DNA from: an uncultured Coriobacteriaceae bacterium
Lineage (GTDB): Bacteria > Actinomycetota > Coriobacteriia > Coriobacteriales > Atopobiaceae
Assembly (NCBI GenBank): GCA_902773995.1
Contig: CACYGL010000001.1
Location: forward strand, 62,001-126,000
Length of the DNA: 64,000 nucleotides
Direction of reading: 5' to 3'
The notes beneath the pieces are model-generated. The model made no database searches. It was given only the letters and a program-made list of their open reading frames with translations, and had not been told where the DNA came from. The position numbers and the translations under genes were made by a program. Below are positions 33,480 through 42,704 of this stretch, one piece after another; position 1 is the stretch's first letter, and every line of letters begins with the position of its first letter.

Positions 33480-34874
33480 CTAGAGGATGGTACTCTCCAG
33501 AAGACGCACCAGAACGCGAATGCCCTGTGCGTACGTGCGGCGAGAAATGCGCTCGTTCACGCCGTGAACGCCTGTTGCCTCCTCCTCCGGCGTGGGCCTA
33601 AATGGGATGACGCGAAGGATGGAGTCGCAGACCGCTTCGTAGCGAATGGCGTCGGTGCCGCCGCATACAAAGGAGGGCACCACATCGACGTCACGGTAGT
33701 AGTGCTCGAGCGCCTCGGCGACCTCCGCGTAACCGGCCCCGCTCGTTGAGTCCATCCTTCCCGCAGGCGTGTAATGGACAGTCGTCGCGGTGACGCCGGT
33801 TCCGCTCAGTGCGCCCTCTACCCAGGCAAGTACGTCGTCTGCCGTGGTTCCCGGCAGGAGGCGGAAGTTAATCGTCGCACTCACGTCGCCGGGCATCACG
33901 TTGGGCGCGGCAGAGCCACCCTGGAGCATGTCGACGGCCATCGTGGTTGCCACGAAGGGGTAGAGGTCGCGCCTGGAGGCGACAAGTGCGGCGATCTTCT
34001 CGGCGTTGGCATCCACGTCCTGGACAAGCGTGCGGAGCGGCTCCTCGGTGATGTGAGGCGCAAGCGCGCGGAAAGTGTCGCTCACAATCGGGGTTAGCCG
34101 GGGAGCCGGGCGCGACTCCACGACGCGCGAGATTGCCACGCAGAGGCGCTCGAGTGAGGTGCCTCCAAAGGGGTTCGAGGAGTGACCGCCCCCGCCGTGA
34201 GCGTCCAGCCGCAGGTCAAGGTAGCCCTTCTGAGAGATGCACACATCGGCAAGCACGCGACCTGTGGCACCCCACAGAGCACCGTCAAACATGGTTGTCG
34301 TACCCTCATCGAGCAGCCACGCTGCGCGTACGCCGCGCTCCTTGAGGATGCCTGCCAGCTTGGTGGCTCCTGCGCTTGCGGTCTCCTCGTCTGCGCCAAA
34401 GGCCAGGATGACGGTGCGGCGCGGGCGGTCGCCACGGGAAAGGAGGTACTCGAGCGCCTCAAGCTCTCCCATGAGCATGTCCTTGATGTCGAGCGCTCCC
34501 CTGCCCCAGATGAAGGTCTCATCGAGGTCACCGGCAAAGGCATTGTGCAACCAATCCTTCTCCGTGCCAGGGACTACGGGAACTACGTCCTGGTGGGCCA
34601 GGAGCAGTACGCAGGGAAGCGAAGGGTCTGTTCCCTGGCAGGTGATGAGAAGGTTTCTCCCCACCTCCTCGAAGGTAGATGCCGCCATGATGTGCGGAAA
34701 CGAGGAGCGCACGAGCGCGTGCAGGCGCTCGAAGGGTACGTCCTCGGTCTTCTCGCCATGGTCTATGGTCTTGCAGGAGATCGCGCTCGCAAGACGCTCG
34801 CAGGCGCCAGAATAGTCGAGGTCTGGGTAGTCTTCCTCGCTTGTGTAATGCGCGTATACATTGATACCGCTCAT
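33480..34874 (-). CDS. M20 family metallopeptidase (carboxypeptidase S-like)
   Basis: About 464 residues. The zinc peptidase pattern is seen in VLLLAHQDVVPVVPGTEKDW, WGRGALDIKDML and LAFGADEETASAGA, with a later AHGGGGHSSNPFG dimerisation/metal segment. Length and WGRGALDIK match the carboxypeptidase S/PM20D1 branch, which hydrolyses N-acyl amino acids or dipeptides. No signal peptide is present, so it is cytoplasmic. The ATG at 34874 follows GAAGGGAAACC; the upstream in-frame start at 34895 is less likely. Confidence 0.88.
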   Translation of the reverse strand: MSGINVYAHYTSEEDYPDLDYSGACERLASAISCKTIDHGEKTEDVPFERLHALVRSSFPHIMAASTFEEVGRNLLITCQGTDPSLPCVLLLAHQDVVPVVPGTEKDWLHNAFAGDLDETFIWGRGALDIKDMLMGELEALEYLLSRGDRPRRTVILAFGADEETASAGATKLAGILKERGVRAAWLLDEGTTTMFDGALWGATGRVLADVCISQKGYLDLRLDAHGGGGHSSNPFGGTSLERLCVAISRVVESRPAPRLTPIVSDTFRALAPHITEEPLRTLVQDVDANAEKIAALVASRRDLYPFVATTMAVDMLQGGSAAPNVMPGDVSATINFRLLPGTTADDVLAWVEGALSGTGVTATTVHYTPAGRMDSTSGAGYAEVAEALEHYYRDVDVVPSFVCGGTDAIRYEAVCDSILRVIPFRPTPEEEATGVHGVNERISRRTYAQGIRVLVRLLESTIL

Positions 34875-35043
34875 GGTTTCCCTTCTACCGCCCACGGTCT
34901 GGTGGATTTGTCTTTTCCATGGTAGACGGCGTAATTTGGGCTACTCACCGAGAAGGCGCCGCTTTCACGTTCAAGAAATGATTATGCAGATAAACTCTGT
35001 CTATGGGCGCAGGAGGCGCCCGGTCCCGAAAGAAGGAGTAGCC

Positions 35044-35385
35044 ATGGCGGAAGACGAGGAGTACTTCGAAGACGCCGAGCTCGACTTTGACGAGCCGGAG
35101 GTAGACGATGACTATGACTTCGGGGACCAAGGTGGCTGGGCCGACGACGACCCCGAGACCATAACTCTCGAATACGATGACGGCACCTCGGAGAAGTGTG
35201 ATGTGCTGGGGATTTTCCCGTATGATGGCAGGGAGTACATTGCGCTTGCGCCAGAGGGCAACCAGGAGTCGCTCTATCTCTACGGGTACGTCGAGCATGA
35301 TGACGGTACCAACGACATCGTGCCCATCGAGGATGACGCCGAGTTTGACGCCGTGGCCGCAGAGTACCAGTCGCTCATGGAGTAG
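35044..35385 (+). CDS. DUF1292 family protein
   Basis: 113 residues. The very acidic N-terminus (1-40, D/E/F/Y rich) is followed by the DUF1292 core: ETITLEYDDGTSEKCDVLGI, EYIALAP, LYLYGYV and PIEDDAEFDAVAAEYQSLM. The family (Bacillus YrzB) is small, soluble and of unknown function. AGAAGGAG precedes the ATG. In the leader, GGGCGC-AGGAG-GCGCCC (35005-35021) is a hairpin whose loop is a ribosome-site-like AGGAG. Confidence 0.85.
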   Translation: MAEDEEYFEDAELDFDEPEVDDDYDFGDQGGWADDDPETITLEYDDGTSEKCDVLGIFPYDGREYIALAPEGNQESLYLYGYVEHDDGTNDIVPIEDDAEFDAVAAEYQSLME

Positions 35386-35427
35386 CGCCGTTGGGTCGCG
35401 CTCCACGCAGAGCGCATTACAAAGAGA

Positions 35428-35463
35428 AACCGCCCCATCAAGATGCATCTGGATGGGGCGGTT
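35428..35463. terminator. Bidirectional terminator between DUF1292 and serA
   Basis: AACCGCCCCATC (35428-35439) and GATGGGGCGGTT (35452-35463) form a perfect 12-bp stem. On the minus strand it is followed by TCTCTTTG, on the plus strand only by GCATG. It lies between convergent genes and mainly serves serA. Confidence 0.8.
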
Positions 35464-35491
35464 GCATGACGGGACCTTGCGCGAGGCAGGG

Positions 35492-36658
35492 CTACGCGCG
35501 AATCACACGGATGCGCCGGACGCCGTCGGCCTGAGCAAGGTGATCAATGACATCCGTCGGCACCTCGCCTGCAATGTCGATGAGCGTGTAGGCCATCGTG
35601 CCGCGGCTCTTGTTTGCCATGTTCTCGATGTTGATGCCGCTGTCGGCCAGGTACTGCGAGAACTTGCCAATCATGCCCTGCACGTTCTGGTGGATGATGG
35701 CTAGGCGCTCACCGGCGGCAATGGGGCCAAGGTCAACGGCACCAAAGTTCACGGAGTGCGTGATGTTACCGTTCTCGATGAAGTCTCGCAGCTCCTCTGC
35801 GGCCATGGCGGCGCAGTTCTCCTCCGCCTCGGTGGTGGAGGCGCCCAGGTGCGGCAGGACGATCGCGTTCTTCATGTCTGCCGAGATGGGGTTGGGGAAG
35901 TCCGTCACGTAGCGGGCAATGTGACCCTCGGCGAGGGCGGCGGCCATGGCCTGCTCGTCCACAATGGTGTTGCGGGCAAAGTTAAGCACCACGGCTCCGG
36001 GCTTCATCTGCGAGATGAGCTCGGCGTTGATCATGCTCTTGGTGGAGTCCATGGCGGGCACGTGGATGGTGATGTAGTCGCAATCGGCGACAAGGCGGGA
36101 GAGGTCGTCGGCGTGCTCGATGCGGCGGTCGAGGTTCCACGCGGCAGAGACCGAGAGGTACGGGTCATAGCCCACGGCCTGCATGCCAAAGCGGGTGGCG
36201 GTGTTGGCCACGGCGGCACCAATGGCGCCAAGGCCAATGACGCCCAGGCGCTTGCCGGCAAGCTCGTGGCCGGCAAACTGCTTCTTGGCCTTCTCGGCGT
36301 GCTTGGCGATGTCAGGGTCGTCGGCGTTGGCGCGCACCCACTCGATACCGCCCACAATGTCGCGGCTGGCAAGAAGCAGCCCCGCAAAGACGAGCTCCTT
36401 CACGGCGTTTGCATTGGCACCGGGCGTGTTGAAGACAACGATGCCCTCGTCAGCGCAGCGGTCGAGCGGGATGTTGTTCACGCCGGCACCGGCACGTGCG
36501 ATGGCGAGAAGGCCCTTGGGGAACTGGGTCTCGTGGAGGCTCGCGCTCCTCACCATGATGGCGTCAGCGTCCTCGAGGGCGTCGGTGAGTTCGTAGTTGG
36601 CCCCAAGGCGATCGGTGCCTGCCTTGGCGATGTTGTTCATGCAGTGAACCTTGTACAT
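35492..36658 (-). CDS. serA: D-3-phosphoglycerate dehydrogenase
   Basis: 388 residues. It oxidises 3-phosphoglycerate, the first step of serine synthesis. IARAGAGVNNIPLDRCADEG, the NAD-binding RLGVIGLGAIGAAVANTA, VLNFARNTIVDE (catalytic Arg region) and LPHLGASTTEAEENCA (catalytic His) are present. The last ~75 residues are an ACT domain (LAIIHQNVQGMIGKFSQYLA), so serine feedback is plausible. The ATG at 36658 has AAGGAGCCATCCAC upstream. It follows serC by 54 bases in a serCA operon. Confidence 0.95.
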   Translation of the reverse strand: MYKVHCMNNIAKAGTDRLGANYELTDALEDADAIMVRSASLHETQFPKGLLAIARAGAGVNNIPLDRCADEGIVVFNTPGANANAVKELVFAGLLLASRDIVGGIEWVRANADDPDIAKHAEKAKKQFAGHELAGKRLGVIGLGAIGAAVANTATRFGMQAVGYDPYLSVSAAWNLDRRIEHADDLSRLVADCDYITIHVPAMDSTKSMINAELISQMKPGAVVLNFARNTIVDEQAMAAALAEGHIARYVTDFPNPISADMKNAIVLPHLGASTTEAEENCAAMAAEELRDFIENGNITHSVNFGAVDLGPIAAGERLAIIHQNVQGMIGKFSQYLADSGINIENMANKSRGTMAYTLIDIAGEVPTDVIDHLAQADGVRRIRVIRA

Positions 36659-36712
36659 GTGGATGGCTCCTTGGGTCTTGTGGAATGGTGGCAAAAGCGC
36701 TGGCGAGATGGT

Positions 36713-37801
36713 CTAGGCCTTCTTGTGGGAGCGCTCGAAGCCATCCATGAAGTTCACGAGCGCCTCGACGCCCGCCTTGGGCATGGCGTTGTAGATGGAG
36801 GCGCGCATGCCGCCAACGGTGCGGTGGCCCTTGAGGTTCACGAGACCGGCCTCTGCCGCCTGGGCGACAAACTCGGCGTCGAGGTCCTTGTCGCCCGTGA
36901 CGAAGGGCACGTTCATAAGAGAGCGGCTCTCTGGGTCGGTAACCGTGGGGTGGAAGAGCTCAGAGGCGTCAAGGTAGTCGTAGAGGATCTTGGCCTTCTC
37001 GGCGTTCTTCTCGTGCATGGTCGCAAGGCCACCGTTCTCGAGCAGCCACTGGAACACCAGGCCGCACATGTAGATGCCCCAGCAGTTGGGCGTGTTGTAG
37101 AGCGATCCCTTGTCGGCCTGCGTCTTGAAGCGCAGCATCGTGGGAACGCCGGGGAGGTCATCGGGGATGAGGTCCTCGCGCACAATCACAATCTGCACGC
37201 CGGCGGGACCAACGTTCTTCTGGACACCCGCGTGGATGCACCCAAACTTGGTCACGTCAACAGGCTCGGAGAGGAACATCGAGCTCTGGTCGGCAACAAG
37301 CGTGTGGCCCTTCGTGTTGGGCAGGGTGTGGTACTGCGTGCCGTAGATGGTGTTGTTCTGGCAGATATAGAGGTAGTCGGTGTCCTCGCGGATGGGGAGG
37401 TCCGAGCAGTCGGGGATGTAGGTGAAGTTCTTGTCTGCCGAGCTTGCCACCACGTTGGGGTCGCCAAGGATCTGAGCCTCCTGGTACGCCTTCTTTGCCC
37501 AGTTGCCCGTGATCACGAAGTCTGCCTTGCGGTGCGGTGCCAGGTTGATGAAGGTAGTCGCAAAGAGCAGCGAATCACCACCCTGCAGGAAAAGGACCTT
37601 GTAGTTCTCGGGAATACCCATAAGGGTGCGGATGTCGGCCTCGGCCTTGTCGATGATGCCCTGGAAGACCTTGGACCTGTGGCTCATCTCCATGACGGAC
37701 ATGCCGGAGCCCTGGTAGTCGAGGATCTCAGAACCCGCGCGAGAGAGCACCTCCTCCGGAAGTACGGCGGGGCCGGCGGAGAAGTTGTACACGCGTGCCA
37801 T
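36713..37801 (-). CDS. serC: Phosphoserine aminotransferase
   Basis: 362 residues. This pyridoxal-phosphate enzyme makes phosphoserine from 3-phosphohydroxypyruvate. VYNFSAGPAVLPEEVL starts it, and FLQGGDSLLFATTFINL is in its usual place (most homologues read GGA here). The Schiff-base Lys lies in IHAGVQKNVGPAGV. The ATG at 37801 follows GGAGTGATCTAC and is where family similarity begins. Upstream in-frame sequence to 38113 is not conserved. A phosphoserine phosphatase is not next to it; the divergent HAD gene at 38046 is a possible but unproven candidate. Confidence 0.95.
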   Translation of the reverse strand: MARVYNFSAGPAVLPEEVLSRAGSEILDYQGSGMSVMEMSHRSKVFQGIIDKAEADIRTLMGIPENYKVLFLQGGDSLLFATTFINLAPHRKADFVITGNWAKKAYQEAQILGDPNVVASSADKNFTYIPDCSDLPIREDTDYLYICQNNTIYGTQYHTLPNTKGHTLVADQSSMFLSEPVDVTKFGCIHAGVQKNVGPAGVQIVIVREDLIPDDLPGVPTMLRFKTQADKGSLYNTPNCWGIYMCGLVFQWLLENGGLATMHEKNAEKAKILYDYLDASELFHPTVTDPESRSLMNVPFVTGDKDLDAEFVAQAAEAGLVNLKGHRTVGGMRASIYNAMPKAGVEALVNFMDGFERSHKKA

Positions 37802-38045
37802 GTAGATCACTCCAAATTCTGGTGCATCGCGGTTTCCCGGCTGCAGCCGCGCAGGCGCTCGGCTCGTAGTCGGCTCGTGTTTCAACATGATAGCCGGCGA
37901 ATGACGAGAGTTTTCATCCGTTACGCTTTGATAACCTAGGCGCCCGGTGGGAATTTGTGCGGGGGTGTTGCCTCGCGACCATCGAACGCTGCCCCTGCAC
38001 CAGCTGCTAGACTTGGACCAACGGCTTCGAGCAAGGAGGCGTTCC

Positions 38046-38825
38046 ATGGGACAGGCGGCAGGAAGCGGCGAGCCTGATGCTCGCCCGGGCGTAGACGTGG
38101 TCTTCTTTGACATCGACGATACCCTGTACGACCAGGCAAAGCCCTTTGCCTATGCGGTGAGGCGCGTCTGCGGTGACCTTCCCGGCGCAACTGACGCAGC
38201 CCTCTACGATGCGAGCCGCAGGCACAGTGGCCCCATCTTTGCTGCCTTCTCGGCGCGGCGTACCCCTACTACGGAGGAGTATGCCCTGCGTATGCAGCAG
38301 ACCCTTGCCGACTTTGGCGTTTCCATCGACCACAAGACCGCTGTGGAGGCACAACGAGTCTACGCTGACGAGTCGGGCGTGGCCATGTCGCTCTCCCCTG
38401 CCATGGCATCCTGCCTGGATGCGTGTCGCTCGCGAGCCCGCCTGGGCGTGGGCGTGATCTCCAATGGCCGCAAGGAGCTCCAGGCTGAGAAGCTCGGCAT
38501 TCTCGGCATAGCGCGGTGGGTCTCTCCCGGGGCCGTCTTTGTCTCACAGGCCGTGGGCCTGGCAAAGCCCGACCCGGCGCTCTTTGACTACGCATGCGAC
38601 CACCTTGGCACAACGCCCCGTCGCTGCATCTATGTTGGTGACGCCTGGGACACGGACGTCGTGGGTGCATGTGCGGCGGGGATGCCGTGCGTATGGCTCA
38701 ACCGTCGTGGGCGCATGCGGCCGCAGGACGCAAGGGGGGTCTCCCCAACTTGGGAGGTTGGGAGCGAGGAGGAGCTCCGTGCGCTAATCGGCTGCGAGTC
38801 CTTTTGGCGGTTCTCGCACACATAA
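38046..38825 (+). CDS. HAD family hydrolase
   Basis: 259 residues. HAD motifs: VVFFDIDDTLYDQ (motif I, two Asp), GVISNGRKELQAEKLG (motif II), a Lys in GLAKPDPALFDYA (III) and YVGDAWDTDVVGACAAGM (IV). The alpha-helical cap (~35-120) makes it a subfamily I HAD phosphatase, close to YjjG/pyrimidine nucleotidase types. The substrate is unknown. The ATG at 38046 follows AAGGAGG. It is divergent from serC, so a phosphoserine phosphatase role is a testable idea only. Confidence 0.85.
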   Translation: MGQAAGSGEPDARPGVDVVFFDIDDTLYDQAKPFAYAVRRVCGDLPGATDAALYDASRRHSGPIFAAFSARRTPTTEEYALRMQQTLADFGVSIDHKTAVEAQRVYADESGVAMSLSPAMASCLDACRSRARLGVGVISNGRKELQAEKLGILGIARWVSPGAVFVSQAVGLAKPDPALFDYACDHLGTTPRRCIYVGDAWDTDVVGACAAGMPCVWLNRRGRMRPQDARGVSPTWEVGSEEELRALIGCESFWRFSHT

Positions 38826-38866
38826 GGCGCACTATGATGGGCACACGCTAAGAGAGAGGGCAGGAT

Positions 38867-40921
38867 ATGGATTCAAGGCTTGAACCACTGTTCACTCCGT
38901 GGAGTATCGGCGGCTGCGAGATCAAGAACCGCATCGTCATGACGTCCATGGGCGGTACCAACATCTTTGGGTGGATGGAGAGAAACCACTTCGACCGGGA
39001 CGGTGCCCGCTTCCTCATGGAGCGCGCGCAGAACAACGTGGGGCTACTGCTTCCCGGCTGCCAGCCCGTCTACAACCCCATCGGCGGCCAGTGGCTAGAT
39101 CAGAATCGCACCATGTACGAGGAGCTCAAGCCCTTCATGGAGGAGCTGCACGCCACGGGAGCCAAGATGTTCGTGCAGCTCACGGCTGGCTTTGGGCGAA
39201 GCTTCACGGTGTCTGACTCCATGGAGGAGCTCTACACCAACCCGCTGCTGCGCGCGTTGTCAAAGCCCTTCCTCGATTTGGACAAGATCTGCGCTACAGC
39301 GTCCCCCTCGCCCAACCGTTGGTCGGACAAGGTCCCGTCACGCGAGATGACCATCGGTGAGATCGACCGGATTGTGGAGGCGTTTGCTACCTGCGCAAAG
39401 ATGCTGCGTGATGCCGGCGTTGACGGCGTGGAGGTGCATGCCGTCCACGAGGGCTACCTTCTCGACCAGTTCACCCTCCCCTACGTGAACCACCGCAACG
39501 ACATCTACGGCGGCTCGCGCGAGAACCGCTACCGCTTCCCGGTGCGCATTGTCCACGCCATCCACGACGCAGCAGGTGAGGACTTCCCTGTGTCGCTTCG
39601 CTACTCGGTGGTGAGCCGCACCAAGGGCTTCCGCGAGGGGGCGCTCCCCGGCGAGGACTACGTCGAGGTGGGGCGCACCATGGAAGAGTCCGAATGGGCC
39701 GCACGCTACCTCACCGACGAGGGCTACGCAATGCTCAACTGCGACAACGGTACCTACGACGCCTGGTACTGGGCTCACCCGCCTATCTACATGCCCGAGA
39801 ACTGCAACCTTGCAGATGTCGAGCACATCAAGGGATACGTGGACGTGCCGGTTGTCTGTGCCGGCCGCATGGACCCCTATGTGGGCGCACAGGCCGTGGC
39901 CGAGGGCAAGCTTGACGCCGTGGGCTTTGCTCGCCAGTTCCTGGCCGACGGCGAGTGGGTCACCAAGCTTGTCGAGGGGCGCGAGAAGGACATTCGTCCC
40001 TGCATCTGCTGCCACAACGGCTGCTTCAACATGTGCCACTACAGGGGGCACGCAAACACGCAGACTCTCGAGGACTCGCTGCATCTCTCGCGTTGCGCGG
40101 TGAACCCCGAGACTATGCAGTACGAGAAGCACCACATCCGCCCCACCACCACGCCCCGGCGCGTCGCCGTGGTTGGTGGCGGCATTGGTGGCATGGAGGC
40201 CGCACGCGTGCTTGCGCTTCGCGGCCACTGGCCCGTCATCTACGAGCAGTCAGACCATCTGGGCGGCGTCTTCCGCGAGGCCGCATCCGCGAGCTTCAAG
40301 GGCAAGCTCCGCGACCTTCTCGCCTGGTACGAGCGGCAGATGAAGGAGCTTGGCGTCGAGATCCACTACAACCGCGAGGTCATCGACGTGCAGGAGCTTG
40401 ACGAGGACTACGCCATTGTGGCCACCGGCGCCACGCCCAAGCGCCTGCCCGTCCAGGGCTTCGAGCGCGCGATGGATGCCTTGGACTACCTCGATGGCGC
40501 CGAGGTTGGCCAGCGCGTGGTGGTCATTGGTGGTGGCCTCACCGGCTGCGAGGTGGCGCTCGAGCTCTACCTCTCCGGCAAGGAGCCCGTCATCGTGGAG
40601 ATGAAGGACGACCTGGTGGCACAGGACGGTGTGTGCCTTGCCAACTCGAGCTACCTGCGTGAGTTCTTTGCCTGGAAGAAGGTTCTCGTCTATCTGGAGT
40701 CCACGGTGCGCGCCATTGGCGAGGACTGGGTGCAAATCTCGCACAAGGACGGTACGCTCGAGCGCATCGCGTGCGACTCGGTGGTGAGCGCCGTTGGCTA
40801 CACGCCCGATCCCGTTTCGCAGCCAGACGGCCGCCACGTTCAGCTTGTTGGCGACTGCGCCGGAGTAGGCAACTTGCGCTCGGTCATTTGGCGTGCCTAC
40901 GAGGCCGCCTCGCGCGTCTAG
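38867..40921 (+). CDS. NADH:flavin oxidoreductase / 2,4-dienoyl-CoA reductase-like Fe-S flavoenzyme
   Basis: 684 residues in three parts. The first is an FMN TIM barrel (~1-370: LFTPWSIGGCEIKNRIVMTS, then VDGVEVHAVHEGYLLDQF, YVNHRNDIYGGS and GFARQFLADGEW). The second is a 4Fe-4S site, RPCICCHNGCFNMC with a following LSRCAVNPE (~385-425). The third is FAD/NAD(P)-binding Rossmann domains (RVAVVGGGIGGMEAARVLA and VVVIGGGLTGCEVALELYL). This is the layout of dienoyl-CoA reductase, trimethylamine dehydrogenase and BaiCD-type gut reductases. It leads an operon with aconitase-X subunits 36 bases downstream, suggesting it reduces the product or precursor of a dehydration. The substrate is unknown. Confidence 0.88.
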   Translation: MDSRLEPLFTPWSIGGCEIKNRIVMTSMGGTNIFGWMERNHFDRDGARFLMERAQNNVGLLLPGCQPVYNPIGGQWLDQNRTMYEELKPFMEELHATGAKMFVQLTAGFGRSFTVSDSMEELYTNPLLRALSKPFLDLDKICATASPSPNRWSDKVPSREMTIGEIDRIVEAFATCAKMLRDAGVDGVEVHAVHEGYLLDQFTLPYVNHRNDIYGGSRENRYRFPVRIVHAIHDAAGEDFPVSLRYSVVSRTKGFREGALPGEDYVEVGRTMEESEWAARYLTDEGYAMLNCDNGTYDAWYWAHPPIYMPENCNLADVEHIKGYVDVPVVCAGRMDPYVGAQAVAEGKLDAVGFARQFLADGEWVTKLVEGREKDIRPCICCHNGCFNMCHYRGHANTQTLEDSLHLSRCAVNPETMQYEKHHIRPTTTPRRVAVVGGGIGGMEAARVLALRGHWPVIYEQSDHLGGVFREAASASFKGKLRDLLAWYERQMKELGVEIHYNREVIDVQELDEDYAIVATGATPKRLPVQGFERAMDALDYLDGAEVGQRVVVIGGGLTGCEVALELYLSGKEPVIVEMKDDLVAQDGVCLANSSYLREFFAWKKVLVYLESTVRAIGEDWVQISHKDGTLERIACDSVVSAVGYTPDPVSQPDGRHVQLVGDCAGVGNLRSVIWRAYEAASRV

Positions 40922-40957
40922 CTTGGGGGAATCACGAGAAGGAAGGGAGGCCAGCCC

Positions 40958-42229
40958 ATGGAGCTGACCCAGGAGGAGCGTGACATCCTCGATGGCAAGC
41001 AAGGAGAGACGCTTGCTAAGGTGATGAGAACGCTCGTTGAGTACGGAGAGGCATTTGGCGCCACGCGCATGGTCAAGGTGACGGCACCGGGGCACCTGGT
41101 AACTAGCTTTGGCATTTCAATCCTCGAGGCGAACTTCCGCCTGATGGACGAGCTCATCAATGCCGGGCTTAAGACCAAGGAACCCTTCACCGTTGACCCG
41201 CGTCCCATCGACAACGCAGATGTCCCTGCCAGCGTGGTCCAGAAGGTCGTAGGCGCGGTCACATACAGCAAACAGGACGCCTACGAGCGTCAGCTGCGTG
41301 CTGTTGGCCTCAAGGACGAGAACGCCTTCACCTGCACCTGCTACCTGCCCGAAGTTGGCAACTCCCCAAAGCGCGGCGACATCCTGAGCTGGGCAGAGTC
41401 TTCAGCCGTGGTCTACGCCAACTCTGTCCTTGGCGCGCGCTGCAACCGGAACAGCGGATTCATTGACCTCTTTGGCAACATCGTGGGCGAAGTCCCGGAG
41501 TTTGGCCTTCTCACCGATGAGGGACGCAAGGCCACATGGGTCGTGGACGTGGAGTGCACCAAGAAGCCCCAGGCGCAGGTGCTGGGCTCTGCCATTGGCA
41601 TGAAGGTGATGGATGAGGTTCCCTACATCCGTGGGCTTGACCAGTGGCTGGGCTGCACGCTTGACGATGCGGCGAAGGCCTACCTCAAGGACATGGGGGC
41701 CGCCACGGCGTCAAACGGCGCCGTGGGCCTCTACCACGTGGCAGGCATAACGCCCGAGGCGGCAGATCTGAGCGAGTCCCTCATCGCTGAGGGTGCGAAG
41801 CACTACGTTATCGACGACGCGGAGCTTGAGCGCGTGAAGGCGAGCTACCCCAACATCTGGAAGAAGCCCGACGCCCGCCCCCGTCTGGCGTTCATCGGCT
41901 GCCCGCACTGCTCGCTTGAACAGCTCAAGGACTGGTCGCATCGCATTCCCGAGGCCCTCGCCCGCGAGGGGCGCACGCGCGTTGCGGTACCCACGGTTGT
42001 CTCGAGCGCACCCGATGTACTTGCGGCCTTTGACGGAACGCCTGAGAAGCGCAAGCTCCTGGCGACGGGCGCCAAGCTCACCTACATCTGCCCGCTCATG
42101 TACATGGACAATCCCGCCACCGACCTGCCGGTAGTGACGTGCTCCAACAAGCTGCGCACGTATACGAGCGCGCGCTACTTTGACGAGGACGACCTGCTCC
42201 GCATCATCGCGAGGGGAAGGATTGACTAA
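40958..42229 (+). CDS. Aconitase X catalytic (large) subunit, DUF521 family
   Basis: 423 residues matching the AcnX catalytic domain: LTQEERDILDGKQGETLAKV, APGHLVTSFGISIL, FTCTCYLPEVGNSPKRGD, SSAVVYANSVLGARCNRNSG, FIGCPHCSLEQLKDW and a C-terminal TCSNKLRTYTSARYF. Characterised AcnX enzymes dehydrate cis-3-hydroxy-L-proline (bacteria) or mevalonate 5-phosphate (archaea) using an iron-sulfur or iron site. Cys in CTCY, GARC and GCPHC are candidate ligands. The swivel subunit is the next gene (stop and start overlap as TAATG). AGGAAGGGAGG precedes the ATG. The true substrate is not evident. Confidence 0.88.
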   Translation: MELTQEERDILDGKQGETLAKVMRTLVEYGEAFGATRMVKVTAPGHLVTSFGISILEANFRLMDELINAGLKTKEPFTVDPRPIDNADVPASVVQKVVGAVTYSKQDAYERQLRAVGLKDENAFTCTCYLPEVGNSPKRGDILSWAESSAVVYANSVLGARCNRNSGFIDLFGNIVGEVPEFGLLTDEGRKATWVVDVECTKKPQAQVLGSAIGMKVMDEVPYIRGLDQWLGCTLDDAAKAYLKDMGAATASNGAVGLYHVAGITPEAADLSESLIAEGAKHYVIDDAELERVKASYPNIWKKPDARPRLAFIGCPHCSLEQLKDWSHRIPEALAREGRTRVAVPTVVSSAPDVLAAFDGTPEKRKLLATGAKLTYICPLMYMDNPATDLPVVTCSNKLRTYTSARYFDEDDLLRIIARGRID

Positions 42230-42678
42230 TGGCTGAGAAGACCTTCAGGGGGCGCGTTGTTGTTGGCGGAGCCGTGAGCGCAAAGGCGCTGGTAAGCCAT
42301 GGCGGCTTCAACACGCTGGCAAGCTACCAGCAGCCGCTCATCCTAAAGAACGTGAAGGCACCCTGCTCTGATCAGAACAACCCGGATCTCTATAAGAAGC
42401 CGCTCCAGGGCGCGGCCATCTGCCTGCCGCAGACCATCGGCTCTACCACGGGTGGCATGGTCCTCATGTGCGCGTGCGATATGGGCGCAGGTCCGGCCTG
42501 CATGCTCTTCTCTAAGCCCATCGACCCCCTGGCCGCGGCGGGGGCCATTCTCGCCAAGAACTGGACCGAGCACCCATTTGTCGTGGTTGACCAGTTGGGT
42601 GACGAGTTTCTCAGCTACGTGCATGATGGTATGAAGGTGAGCGTTGCCGAGGATGGTACCGTCACCGTTACGGGGTGA
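42229..42678 (+). CDS. Aconitase X swivel (small) subunit, DUF126 family
   Basis: 149 residues matching the AcnX swivel domain: FRGRVVVGGAVSAKALVSHG, then ILKNVKAPCSDQNNPDLYKK, CLPQTIGSTTGGMVLM and VVDQLGDEFLSYVHDGMKV. The conserved PQTIGSTTGG Ser region forms part of the active site in AcnX enzymes. Large and small subunits are separate genes here, as in the archaeal type. The ATG overlaps the stop of the large subunit by one base, so equal synthesis is expected. Confidence 0.88.
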   Translation: MAEKTFRGRVVVGGAVSAKALVSHGGFNTLASYQQPLILKNVKAPCSDQNNPDLYKKPLQGAAICLPQTIGSTTGGMVLMCACDMGAGPACMLFSKPIDPLAAAGAILAKNWTEHPFVVVDQLGDEFLSYVHDGMKVSVAEDGTVTVTG

Positions 42679-42704
42679 CGTTGTCGCTTCTGCGAAAATG
42701 CGCC

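Noticed and set aside
35756-37939. Plus-strand 727-codon open frame
   Set aside because: It lies antisense to serA and serC, is rich in V/G/H/L as expected from the reverse complement of high-GC genes, and has no family motif.
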